A DNA stretch of 64,000 nucleotides from an uncultured Dehalococcoidia bacterium (GTDB lineage: Bacteria > Chloroflexota > Dehalococcoidia > Lucifugimonadales > UBA3495), in contig OY282456.1 of NCBI GenBank assembly GCA_958296225.1, positions 3,038,001 through 3,102,000 on the forward strand, read 5' to 3'. Numbering within the stretch: position 1 is the stretch's first letter; the number at the start of each line of letters is the position of its first letter. Position numbers and translations under genes: made by a program. Below the pieces are notes generated by a model, which saw only the letters and a program-made list of their open reading frames with translations, did no database searches and was not told where the DNA came from. Of this stretch, positions 53,343 through 60,925 are shown one piece after another.

Positions 53343-54062
53343 ATGATTAGTACCGACTCCAACCCACCCACGGCGCCGCCGGCAAGCGCCCGCGTTTGCT
53401 GGGGCTTCTGGCCTGTGGCCCTGGGCCTAATAGCCCTGATACCCACGGCGCTGCTGGTCGCGTCGTTCGTCCTGCTAACGCCGGCAATGCCGCTGTCCGT
53501 CGCCACCGTCTTGTCCGCGGCGGTGTTGGGAGCCTTCCAGATTGCCCTGGTGTGGCTGCTGGCGATGCGTGCCTGGCGGCCGCCGCTGGCCCTGCTGGGT
53601 TTGACGCCGCCGGAAACGTCGCCGGTTCGCACCGTGCTGCTCGCGGTGGCCGCGATGGTATGCAGCCTGGGTTTTGCCCAACTCTATACCATGACGGTGA
53701 TGGTCCTGGACTGGAATGCGCTGGCTCCGGGCGGTTTGCCGTCCAACCTGCTGCTGCCGGGTGGAATGGCCATATTCAGCGTCATCGCGTTGGCGGTGGT
53801 CACTCCGGTAGCCGAGGAGATATTTTTCCGCGGCTTCGTTCTGCGCGGCCTGGCCAACCACTGGGGGTTTCCATGGGGGCTGGTAATCTCATCCCTGGTG
53901 TTCGCCGGACTGCACTTTTCCCCGGCCTTGCTCCTCCCCGTTTTCGTTACCGGCCTGTTGCTGGGCGTCCTGTATCGCAGCACCGGCTCGTTGTGGCCGT
54001 GCATCGCCGTCCACGCTGCCCAGAACCTGGTCGCCACGCTGACCATCATCTTTGGACTATAG
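53343..54062 (+). CDS. CPBP-family intramembrane metalloprotease
   Basis: CAAX-protease and bacteriocin-processing (Abi/Rce1) family membrane protein: about six hydrophobic helices with the motif TPVAEEIFFRGFVLRG (EExxxR) plus His residues in FAGLHFSPALLLP and HAAQN, which complete the glutamate/His active site. 239 residues from the ATG at 53343; the open frame reads further upstream without a start context. TACAAT at 53307-53312 may be its -10 box. Confidence 0.85.
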   Translation: MISTDSNPPTAPPASARVCWGFWPVALGLIALIPTALLVASFVLLTPAMPLSVATVLSAAVLGAFQIALVWLLAMRAWRPPLALLGLTPPETSPVRTVLLAVAAMVCSLGFAQLYTMTVMVLDWNALAPGGLPSNLLLPGGMAIFSVIALAVVTPVAEEIFFRGFVLRGLANHWGFPWGLVISSLVFAGLHFSPALLLPVFVTGLLLGVLYRSTGSLWPCIAVHAAQNLVATLTIIFGL

Positions 54063-54129
54063 CCAATCTGGACACTAACCGGCTGGTAAGATAAATTGTC
54101 TGCCGACCTCACCTGCGACGGGATATTTC

Positions 54130-54945
54130 ATGACCACCCAACAACCGGCGCTCACCGACCGCATCGCCGATAAATTCGCCGCCATCAAGGCCGAGGGACG
54201 GCCGGGGCTGATAGTGTTCGTAACCGTAGGGCATCCCTACCGCGACGCCGCCCTGGAGATTGTGCCCCGGCTGGTAGCGGCCGGAGCGGACGCTATCGAA
54301 TTGGGCGTACCGTTCAGCGACCCCCTGGGCGACGGCCCGGTGATACAGGAATCCAGCTTCGTCGCCCTGCAAAACGGCGTTACGCCCCAGGATTGCCTGG
54401 ACACCGCCGCCGCCTTGCGCCCGCAGATTGGCGATACGCCGTTGATACTGATGGGCTACTATAATACCGTAATGTCCTACGGTTTGGAGCGGTTCGCCGC
54501 CGCCTGCGCCGCCGCGTCGGTGGATGGCCTCATCATCGTAGATTTGCCCGGCTCCGAGGCCGAGGCCCTGGTTGCGCAGCTGGCGCCCTACGGCATTCAC
54601 CTGATACCGCTCCTGGCTCCCACCAGCGCCGACGCGAGCATCGCCCAGTCGGTAGGCATCGGCGGCGGCTTTGTCTATTGCACCAGCGTAACCGGAGTAA
54701 CCGGCGCGCGCGCGGAAGTATCCGACCGCGGTCTGGACCTGGTTGACCGCGTGCGCCGGCACACCGACCTGCCCGTGGCCATCGGATTCGGCATCTCACG
54801 ACGGGAGCACGTTCTCGACGTGGGCCGGCGAGCCGACGCCGCGGTAGTGGGCAGCGCGCTGGTGCGCGCCCTGGCCGCCGGCCCTGACGAGTATGCCGCG
54901 GCACGGGGCGCCGGCATAGTGGCCGAGTTGGCCGGCCGCGCCTAG
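54130..54945 (+). CDS. trpA: Tryptophan synthase alpha subunit
   Basis: TrpA cleaves indole-3-glycerol phosphate to indole, which passes to the beta subunit. ELGVPFSDPLGDGPVIQ contains the catalytic Glu and Asp; YYNTVMSYGLERF, GLIIVDLP and AIGFGISRREHV are typical. Length 271. It stands alone: no trpB or other trp gene is adjacent, which is unusual because trpB and trpA are normally neighbours. The DAHP synthase at 56605, for the same pathway, lies about 1.7 kb downstream. Confidence 0.95.
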   Translation: MTTQQPALTDRIADKFAAIKAEGRPGLIVFVTVGHPYRDAALEIVPRLVAAGADAIELGVPFSDPLGDGPVIQESSFVALQNGVTPQDCLDTAAALRPQIGDTPLILMGYYNTVMSYGLERFAAACAAASVDGLIIVDLPGSEAEALVAQLAPYGIHLIPLLAPTSADASIAQSVGIGGGFVYCTSVTGVTGARAEVSDRGLDLVDRVRRHTDLPVAIGFGISRREHVLDVGRRADAAVVGSALVRALAAGPDEYAAARGAGIVAELAGRA

Positions 54946-54998
54946 CCGTTTCCGTCGTACCGCGGCAATTCCCGTCAACTCAACCGGATGGCCCCCCA

Positions 54999-55538
54999 AT
55001 GCCGATGCACCCCGAATGCCGCCAGCAGCACCTGCACCGGCTGAACTTCAACCAGGCCATGACCATCTTTCTGCCGGTCACTGCCATGTCTGCCAAGCAG
55101 CGCTATCTCAAGGAATACTACGAGGAACAGCTGGAGGCCGAACAAGCGGAGGCGCGGGAGCGCGAATATCAAGCCGATGCCCTGCAATGGTACAGCCGTC
55201 TGGAACAGGCCCAGGCCGAGGGCCGGCCGTTTCACGAACCGCTCCCCGACTACCGCAAGGAACCCTCGCCGCCCATGCCCTGGTGGGAAGATAACCTCGG
55301 CGCCTTCCTGGTTTGGCTGGACGACCTTCCGGGGGGCAAATACATCACCATCGCCCTCATCATCCTGCTGCTCCCGATTATCCTGCCCATCTTTCTGCCC
55401 TGGATGTGCTACTCGGTGCAGCGGGACTGGAACCGTATGCTGCGGCGCGACCGCGACTACCGGGGCGATGCTAACTGCGATTTGTGTGGCGACCCTTGCG
55501 CGCGCCGGGAGCCGGCGGGAGATTTTCCATCGGGGTAG
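54999..55538 (+). CDS. Coiled-coil membrane protein of unknown function
   Basis: Not recognised. From the in-frame ATG at 55086 (a better start than 54999) the product begins MSAKQRYLKEYYEEQLEAEQ, a charged helix, then a Pro-rich stretch, one transmembrane helix (YITIALIILLLPIILPIFLP) and a short cytoplasmic or periplasmic end with two Cys pairs (CDLCGDPCARR). The C-terminal Cys cluster could bind zinc. It is followed by a long stretch with no genes. Confidence 0.4.
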   Translation: MPMHPECRQQHLHRLNFNQAMTIFLPVTAMSAKQRYLKEYYEEQLEAEQAEAREREYQADALQWYSRLEQAQAEGRPFHEPLPDYRKEPSPPMPWWEDNLGAFLVWLDDLPGGKYITIALIILLLPIILPIFLPWMCYSVQRDWNRMLRRDRDYRGDANCDLCGDPCARREPAGDFPSG

Positions 55539-55546
55539 AGTTCCGT

Positions 55547-55673
55547 CGGGGTAGCGTTTCGTTTCCGGTGGTTTGAGACGCTATACCATCGTTTTGGCGG
55601 CGGGCATAGGGGCGGCCCATGAGTCGCCCTACCGTTCCGAATGTTAAACCACCTGAATTGCAGCGTTACCCCG
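55547..55673. mobile_element. MITE-like element, copy 1
   Basis: A 127-base element with imperfect terminal inverted repeats: CGGGGTAGCGTTTCGTTTCC at the left and its counterpart CGGGGTAACGCTGCAATTCA at the right (read on the minus strand), each followed by GGTGGTTT. The middle holds GGGGCGGCC...GTCGCC. It encodes nothing. Its second copy, about 85 percent alike by eye, starts at 56219 in the same orientation. Confidence 0.65.
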
Positions 55674-56218
55674 CCTCTGTTGCCCCCATTCGGTCAAATC
55701 AAATCCTGTCCATCGCCGTAAAAAATCTGATGACGCCAAACCCTTGCGTCCGGCGTACAGTTGTTCTATCATAACCGTGTCAGGCAACTCGGCGCGGCCC
55801 CGCGAACCGCGCCGAACCCGCCGCCCGCGCAGCGGCATCGCCAAATCAAAATCCGAATATGGCGAATACGGTTTCGGGCCGGTAACGGCCCGTCGGTTAT
55901 CTCGCAGAACGCCTTTGGCGACGGCATGACTCCGCTTATTGCTTCAACGGGGCGGGCCGTCCGGGGCCAGCGTTAGTGCCAGCGCCCCGTGCCGGGCCCG
56001 GCCGGTCTCTTAGCCGGCCAGCCCGGGACACGGAAAAATGGTGTACAAAATGCTCTGCATAAAAATGGTGTTGGCCGTGCCCCGACGCCGCCCGAAACCG
56101 TAAATCGCCTGACACCCCGCAAATCCCAAACCCCAATCCCCCCGGAGGAACCGCCATTGCCAGAGGACTTACACGGTTGCCCCCGTCATTATGACCAGGC
56201 GGGTACGCGCGCCTCAGA
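55674..56218. other. Gene-poor stretch between two MITE-like copies
   Basis: No coding sequence I can support. Open frames here are short and do not resemble families; two of them simply end inside the elements. The stretch contains runs such as CCGCCCGCG and a short palindrome at 56000 (GGGCCCGGCC region). It may be the remains of a gene lost after the elements entered. Confidence 0.4.
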
Positions 56219-56338
56219 GGCAGCGTATCGTTTTCGGTGGTTTGAGCCACTATGCCATCGTTTTGGCGGCGGGCGTGGGGCGACCCATGGTCGCCCCTAC
56301 CGTTCCGAACGTTAAACCACCTGAATTGCAACGCTGCC
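56219..56338. mobile_element. MITE-like element, copy 2
   Basis: 120 bases. Outer ends GGCAGCGT and ACGCTGCC are perfect inverted repeats of eight bases, followed inward by GGTGGTTT and AAACCACC. The centre GGGGCGACC...GGTCGCCCC (56277-56297) is a perfect 9-bp palindrome. Its right end lies 17 bases before the -35 box of the DAHP synthase leader. Confidence 0.65.
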
Positions 56339-56354
56339 TTCCGTCGGCGGCCCG

Positions 56355-56383
56355 TTGACAACTGCCCGGCGCCGGAGTAGGAT
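56355..56383 (+). promoter_or_regulatory. Promoter of the DAHP synthase leader
   Basis: A perfect TTGACA (56355-56360), a 17-base spacer and TAGGAT (56378-56383). The predicted start, near 56390, is three bases before the leader peptide ATG, so the leader mRNA would be nearly leaderless. Confidence 0.65.
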
Positions 56384-56392
56384 TTTCGTCAA

Positions 56393-56497
56393 ATGATTAC
56401 CGCCTGCCGCCAAATCGCCTGCGGGTATTGCCGCCCCTTTTACCTTTACGCTTACCGCCGTCCGGTCAGCGTGAACCCGGCGCGTGAAGCCCGATAA
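56393..56497 (+). CDS. Aromatic-amino-acid leader peptide (attenuator)
   Basis: A 34-residue peptide (MITACRQIACGYCRP, then residues 16-21 FYLYAY, then RRPVSVNPAREAR). It contains four Tyr (residues 12, 17, 19, 21) and one Phe, with the cluster FYLYAY at its middle. It ends 22 bases before a terminator hairpin in front of DAHP synthase. The last Tyr codon is at 56453-56455 and the stop at 56495-56497, which suits translational control: stalling at Tyr leaves the antiterminator strand (56482-56492) free, whereas a ribosome at the stop covers it. Confidence 0.75.
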   Translation: MITACRQIACGYCRPFYLYAYRRPVSVNPAREAR

Positions 56498-56529
56498 ACT
56501 TGGTGACAACCACTTTGCAGGACTTCAGC
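56482..56529 (+). promoter_or_regulatory. Antiterminator pairing of the DAHP synthase leader
   Basis: GCGTGAAGCCC (56482-56492) can pair with GGACTTCAGC (56520-56529), nine base pairs with one bulged G and one mismatch. This uses the left arm of the terminator, so it excludes termination when formed. Confidence 0.6.
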
Positions 56530-56553
56530 CGGATGCAGGCTGAAGTCCTTTTT
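56519..56553 (+). terminator. Attenuator terminator upstream of DAHP synthase
   Basis: AGGACTTCAGCC (56519-56530) and GGCTGAAGTCCT (56538-56549) form a perfect 12-bp stem with a 7-base loop, followed by TTTTT (56549-56553). Textbook intrinsic terminator located 51 bases before the DAHP synthase ATG. Confidence 0.85.
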
Positions 56554-56604
56554 GATGTACAAAACGCCGGCCCGCGCCGGGCGCAAACCAGGAGGACAGA
56601 AAAG

Positions 56605-57678
56605 ATGGCAACTTCACCGGCAAAGGACGTCAATGTAATGAGCAACAACGCGCTGATTCGCCCGTCGGAACTGGAATCCCGTATTCCCCTGACTTCCGCC
56701 GCCGAATCTACCGTACTGGAAGGGCGCCGCCAGCTGGAAGCGGTCTTGAACGGCGCGGACGAACGGTTCGCCGTTATCGTCGGCCCCTGCTCTATCCATG
56801 ACCAGTCGGCGGCGCTGGACTACGCCGAACGGCTCAAGCCGCTGGCCGACCGTCTTAGCGAACGCATCCTGATCGTAATGCGCGTTTACTTCGAGAAACC
56901 CCGCACCACCGTCGGATGGAAGGGCCTGATTTACGACCCGAACCTCAACGATACCTACCAGATTGAGGACGGTTTGCACCACGCCCGACGCCTCCTGCTG
57001 GAAATTGCCGAGGCGGGCCTCTACTCGGCCACCGAGTTCCTCGACCCCATAGTTCCGCAGTACGTATCCGACCTGGTAACGTGGGCCGCCATTGGCGCGC
57101 GGACTACCGAGAGCCAAACCCACCGGCAGATGGCCTCCGGTCTGTCTATGCCGGTAGGCTTCAAAAACGGCACCGACGGCGACCCGCAAACCGCCGTGGA
57201 CGCCCTGGTAGCGGCGAGCACGCCCCAGGCTTTCCTCGGCATCGACCACGACGGGCAGGCGTCCGTCGTGGAAACTCGCGGCAACCCCAACTGCCACCTG
57301 GTGATGCGCGGCGGACGCAGCGGCACCAACTTCGACGCCCGCTCCATCGCCGCCGCCGCCGCCGCTCTGCGCAAGGCCGCCGCGCCGGCTCCCATTGTGG
57401 TTGACTGCAGCCACGGCAACTCCAACAAAGACCACACCCGCCAGCGCATCGCCTTCACGGACGTGGTAGAGCAGCGCACCACCGGCAACGAGAACCTCAT
57501 CGGCGTAATGCTGGAAAGCAACATCAACGCCGGCGCCCAGAAACTCGGCCCGGATCCCGCCGAGCTGCACTACGGCATCTCCATCACCGACTCCTGCATC
57601 GGCTGGGAGGAAACGGTGGACCTGCTGGAATGGGCCTACGACCGGCTGGGCCGCGAGGCCGCAGTGCCGGCCGACTAG
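56605..57678 (+). CDS. aroF: DAHP synthase (class I, AroF/G/H-type)
   Basis: First step of the shikimate pathway, joining PEP and erythrose-4-P. Motifs: VIVGPCSIHDQSAAL, RVYFEKPRTTVGWKGLIYDP (Lys/Arg of the active site), GARTTESQTHRQMASGLSMP, and GFKNGTDGDPQ, IVVDCSHGNSNKDH (metal Cys/His). Length 357 matches the E. coli-type enzymes, whose isoenzymes are inhibited by Phe, Tyr or Trp. The start at 56605 is fixed by AGGAGGA (56590). The preceding leader and terminator imply repression when charged tRNA-Tyr is plentiful. Confidence 0.95.
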   Translation: MATSPAKDVNVMSNNALIRPSELESRIPLTSAAESTVLEGRRQLEAVLNGADERFAVIVGPCSIHDQSAALDYAERLKPLADRLSERILIVMRVYFEKPRTTVGWKGLIYDPNLNDTYQIEDGLHHARRLLLEIAEAGLYSATEFLDPIVPQYVSDLVTWAAIGARTTESQTHRQMASGLSMPVGFKNGTDGDPQTAVDALVAASTPQAFLGIDHDGQASVVETRGNPNCHLVMRGGRSGTNFDARSIAAAAAALRKAAAPAPIVVDCSHGNSNKDHTRQRIAFTDVVEQRTTGNENLIGVMLESNINAGAQKLGPDPAELHYGISITDSCIGWEETVDLLEWAYDRLGREAAVPAD

Positions 57679-57711
57679 ACTAGCCGCCGGGCGCCCCCGG
57701 TTGGCAGCGCA

Positions 57712-57737
57712 CGGGGCGGGCTTTAAATCCGCCCCGG
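57712..57737. terminator. GC-rich hairpin after DAHP synthase
   Basis: CGGGGCGG (57712-57719) and CCGCCCCG (57729-57736) pair across a 9-base loop. Same family as the hairpin at 12786; it probably ends the aroF transcript. No T-run. Confidence 0.5.
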
Positions 57738-57842
57738 CGTTATGCCCACGCCGTGTTATAATCGTTTCAAAGGCCCAGGCATATACACTTTCTACCGGAA
57801 AATCCGACGCTAATCACTTTCGCAGTTTGAGGAGGCCAGCAG

Positions 57843-58430
57843 ATGTTTCCACAGGTTAGCCTCACTACCGACGTTTCCCGAGACGACGTTTCCCGCATTC
57901 GAGACTGGCTGCGCGACCCTGAAGTCAGTTCCCTGTGGTACGGCAACGATGACTCGGACGGGCACGCCCTCCACATCGGCTACGCCCCTGAGACCATCCA
58001 GGACGCGGACGACGCCGAATGGAGCCAGGTTTTCGGCCAGGACGAGCGGCGTATCTACTCCATCTACGCCACCGACGAGGCCCACATCGGCGAGGGGCAA
58101 CTCCTGGTGGAATGGCCCCTGGAGGAAGCCCAGCTCTTCATTCTCATCGGTCGCAAAGACCTGTGGCACCACCACTACGGGACGGCGGCCCTGATTTCCC
58201 TGCTGGACGAGGCGTTCGAGAACCTGGAGTTGCACCGCGTCTGGGTGGATGTGCCGGAGTACAACGAGCACGCTTTGCAGATGTTCCGCCACCTGGGCTT
58301 TGTGCTGGAGGGACACCTGCGCCGCACCCACCGGAAAGACGGCAACTGGTACGACTCCTTTGCCATGGGCCTGCTGACTGACGAATACAGCCGCCGTCGC
58401 AACCGCGTGCTGGCGCAGTACGCTACCTAA
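57843..58430 (+). CDS. GNAT-family N-acetyltransferase, RimJ/RimL-like
   Basis: The central acetyl-CoA-binding motif is FILIGRKDLWHHHYGTAALISLL (Q/RxxGxG/A variant reading RKDLWHHHYGT), with HRVWVDVPEYNEHALQMFRHLGFVLEG behind it, typical of RimJ/RimL-type acetyltransferases that modify N-terminal or small-molecule amines. 195 residues. A TATAAT at 57757-57762 about 80 bases ahead may be a -10 box without a good -35. Substrate unknown. Confidence 0.85.
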   Translation: MFPQVSLTTDVSRDDVSRIRDWLRDPEVSSLWYGNDDSDGHALHIGYAPETIQDADDAEWSQVFGQDERRIYSIYATDEAHIGEGQLLVEWPLEEAQLFILIGRKDLWHHHYGTAALISLLDEAFENLELHRVWVDVPEYNEHALQMFRHLGFVLEGHLRRTHRKDGNWYDSFAMGLLTDEYSRRRNRVLAQYAT

Positions 58431-58458
58431 CGGGTCACTCTCAGAAACCACTTTCGTC

Positions 58459-58478
58459 ATTCCCGCTGGCGCGGGAAT
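58459..58478. repeat. ATTCCCGC palindrome
   Basis: ATTCCCGC, a four-base loop, and GCGGGAAT form an 8-bp stem between two plus-strand genes. Same core as the palindrome at 20097. Confidence 0.5.
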
Positions 58479-58494
58479 CCAGTGGAGATAAATT

Positions 58495-59205
58495 ATGCCG
58501 GTCATCACCATCAACGGGGTCATTGGCAGCGGAACCCTTGAAATCGGGCACCTGGTGGCCCAGAACATGGGCCTCAACTATGTTGACCGCTACATCTTCT
58601 CTGAGGCCGCCCGGCTGGTCGGTTCCCCGGTCGGCCAATTGATTGAGAAGGAGCAGCGGGTGGTGCCTTTCCGCGAGCGAGTCGCCCGTTTTATGCAGGG
58701 AGTATTGGAACGCTCCGCCGTGGCCGGGGCGGGAGCCGAACCGTATTTCGGGCGCGGCATTGAGATGCTGCCGGCCGAAGCCTATACCGAGTTGATGTCG
58801 GACGCCGCCGCGGCGTCCCCGGTGCACGACCGGGCGTTTATTGAGGCCACCACCTCCGTCATCAAAGAACTGGCCGGCGGCGGCGACGTGGTAATCAGTG
58901 GCCGGGGCGGCAATATGATTCTGGCCGACACGCCGGGGGTGATTCACGTCGGCCTGGTGGCCCCCATGGACGTTCGCATCGACACCATGGCCAAGCGGGA
59001 GCTGTTCTCGCCGGAGGAAGCCCGCGCTTACGCCGAAGAGTTGGAGAACGCGCGGGTGAAGTACTATCGCAAGTTCTTCCGGGTTAATGCCAACGACCCC
59101 ACCAAGTTCCACTTGATGCTCAACATCGGCCGGATTTCCCAAAGCACCGCCGCCGAAATCATCGCCCACGCCGCCGAAGACATTACCGCCGCGGCCCCCG
59201 CCTAG
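58495..59205 (+). CDS. Cytidylate kinase-like protein with altered P-loop
   Basis: Belongs to the cytidylate-kinase-like family: ITINGVIGSGTLEIGHLVAQ occupies the P-loop position, but the Lys-Ser/Thr of GxGK(S/T) is Thr-Leu here, so ATP binding may be lost or changed. Then YVDRYIFSEAARL, VVISGRGGNMILADTPG and VHVGLVAPMDVRID follow as in the family. 236 residues. A rhomboid gene follows two bases after its stop. Function unknown. Confidence 0.65.
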   Translation: MPVITINGVIGSGTLEIGHLVAQNMGLNYVDRYIFSEAARLVGSPVGQLIEKEQRVVPFRERVARFMQGVLERSAVAGAGAEPYFGRGIEMLPAEAYTELMSDAAAASPVHDRAFIEATTSVIKELAGGGDVVISGRGGNMILADTPGVIHVGLVAPMDVRIDTMAKRELFSPEEARAYAEELENARVKYYRKFFRVNANDPTKFHLMLNIGRISQSTAAEIIAHAAEDITAAAPA

Positions 59206-59207
59206 CC

Positions 59208-60014
59208 GTGCTGCCCATATCCGATGGGGGGCGGCCTCGCGGCACCGTCCCCGTCGTCAACTTTGCCCTGCTGGGGCTGAACACCCTCGTATTTCTGTAT
59301 GAGATTGGTGTCGGCGGCTTCGGTTTTCTCTTCGGAGCCGACAGCCTCGGCAGCTCCGTCTTCTTCCTCAAGTTCGGCTTCATACCCGCCGAACTGTCGT
59401 CGGGCGAACCCTACCGGACGGTGGGCCCGGGCATCGACATCGCCTCGCCCATCCCCACCTGGGCCACCATCCTGTCGTCAATGTTCATTCACGGCGGGCT
59501 GATGCACTTTATCGGCAATATGCTCTTCCTCTGGGTATTTGGCGACAACATTGAGGACACCTTCGGCCACGTTAGATACCTGGTTTTTTACCTCGTCTCC
59601 GGCGTGCTGGCCACGCTGTCCCATTTCGCCATTGACATATCGTCGCAGACGCCGCTGGTGGGGGCCAGCGGTGCCATCTCCGGCGTGATGGGCGCGTACC
59701 TGCTCATCTATCCCAACAACCGCATCCGCACGCTCATCATCTACTTTATAATAACGGTAGTGAACCTGCGCGCGGCGTGGCTGCTGCTAATCTGGATTGG
59801 CCTGCAAACCGTCCAGGGCCTGCTTTCCATAGGCGTCAGCGACCAGGTCAGCACCGCCTTCTTCGCCCACATCGGCGGCTTTGTGGTGGGCGTGGCGGTT
59901 GGAGCGGTGTACAAAATGTTCCCCCGCCGGCCGTCGGGCCCCGCGGCCGGCTATTGGGACGGCGACGGCTATGGCCGGGAGCCGCAGTACTGGCGGGGGC
60001 GGCGGATTGATTGA
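59208..60014 (+). CDS. Rhomboid-family intramembrane serine protease
   Basis: Six to seven transmembrane helices with the active Ser in LVGASGAISGVMGAYLL (GASG) and the His in FFAHIGGFVVG. The N-terminal loop HGGLMHFIGNMLFLWVFGDN with the conserved Asn is also present. The GTG start at 59208 lies two bases after the previous stop. After the last helix comes a Gly/Arg-rich tail (GYGREPQYWRGRRID). Would cut membrane proteins within the bilayer. Substrate unknown. Confidence 0.9.
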   Translation: MLPISDGGRPRGTVPVVNFALLGLNTLVFLYEIGVGGFGFLFGADSLGSSVFFLKFGFIPAELSSGEPYRTVGPGIDIASPIPTWATILSSMFIHGGLMHFIGNMLFLWVFGDNIEDTFGHVRYLVFYLVSGVLATLSHFAIDISSQTPLVGASGAISGVMGAYLLIYPNNRIRTLIIYFIITVVNLRAAWLLLIWIGLQTVQGLLSIGVSDQVSTAFFAHIGGFVVGVAVGAVYKMFPRRPSGPAAGYWDGDGYGREPQYWRGRRID

Positions 60015-60066
60015 TTGCCACGGATGCCTTACGATTGGGTTATTCGAGGATATAGTGGAGGCTACG

Positions 60067-60348
60067 ATGGACGTAAAAGAAGCAATGAACACGGCGCGAG
60101 ATTACATAAATACAGTGTTCGCCGACGAGGAAATCATGCAGCTGGGCCTAGAAGAGGTGATGTACGACCCGGACGCCGGGCAGTGGCGCATTACCTTCGG
60201 CTTTGCCCGCCCTTGGGACCCTCAGAATACGATGGCCGTTAAAATGGGACTGAAAACTCCGCGCACCTATAAAGTCGTTCACCTCTACGACAGTGACGGC
60301 CAGGTCGTCGCCCTCACCGACCGCCTACTGCCGGACTTGAAATCCTGA
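60067..60348 (+). CDS. Small protein, possible partner of the PIN toxin
   Basis: A 93-residue protein, MDVKEAMNTARDYINTVFAD, then EEVMYDPDAGQWRITFGFARP and a C-terminal strand pair (TYKVVHLYDSDGQVVALTD). It does not look like the usual VapB antitoxins (no AbrB or ribbon-helix-helix). Its stop overlaps the next ATG (TGATG), as in toxin-antitoxin pairs. The ATG at 60067 is used; the longer open frame reads into the rhomboid tail. Confidence 0.5.
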   Translation: MDVKEAMNTARDYINTVFADEEIMQLGLEEVMYDPDAGQWRITFGFARPWDPQNTMAVKMGLKTPRTYKVVHLYDSDGQVVALTDRLLPDLKS

Positions 60349-60815
60349 TGCCGCCGGACGGTTACTTTATCGACGCTAACCTGCTCGTCCTGCTCATCGT
60401 TGGCGGTGTTGACACGGCCATCATCGACAAGCATCGGAGGTTAAGCGATTACAGTGCCGATGATTACGAACTGCTGCTCGTTTTACTCCTTGAAGCTGAA
60501 CGTATATTCGTAACTCCGAATACGCTTACCGAAGCCTCCAACCTCCTCGCCCAGCACGGCGAACCGGAGCGTTCTCTCCTGATGGCCGGCCTGCGTTATC
60601 TGATTGACGAAAGCGAGGAAATCATAGTTGCCAGCGCGCAAGCGGCGGCCAACCCGGAGTTTCCCAGGCTGGGCCTGACCGATGCGGCGCTGCTGGCGGC
60701 GGTTAGCGAGGAAACGCCGCTCATCACCGTGGATTCGGCCCTGTATTCGGCAGCCCTGGCGAAAGGGGAAAATGCGGCGGTGAACTTCCGGCAGTTTATG
60801 GAGCGTATTCCATGA
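60348..60815 (+). CDS. PIN-domain protein
   Basis: VapC-like fold with four acidic positions: YFIDANLL (Asp9), TLTEASNLL (Glu), GLTDAALLAA (Asp) and ITVDSALYSAA (Asp). 155 residues. If active, it would cut RNA. It is translationally coupled to the small gene at 60067, which is not a known VapB type, so the pair may be a toxin system with an unusual partner or an unrelated pair. Confidence 0.7.
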   Translation: MPPDGYFIDANLLVLLIVGGVDTAIIDKHRRLSDYSADDYELLLVLLLEAERIFVTPNTLTEASNLLAQHGEPERSLLMAGLRYLIDESEEIIVASAQAAANPEFPRLGLTDAALLAAVSEETPLITVDSALYSAALAKGENAAVNFRQFMERIP

Positions 60816-60925
60816 CAGTCCATCATTGCCACCGCCTTTCATTTCACCGGCATATCTTTACCACCCGGCAGCCCACGCAGCAGCCCTAATCCGGCCCATC
60901 TTGCTCATCCCGGTAAATACCGCCC

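Noticed and set aside
55644..55844. 66-codon minus-strand frame with a plausible helix
   Set aside because: It ends inside the MITE-like element, has no family match and no ribosome site.
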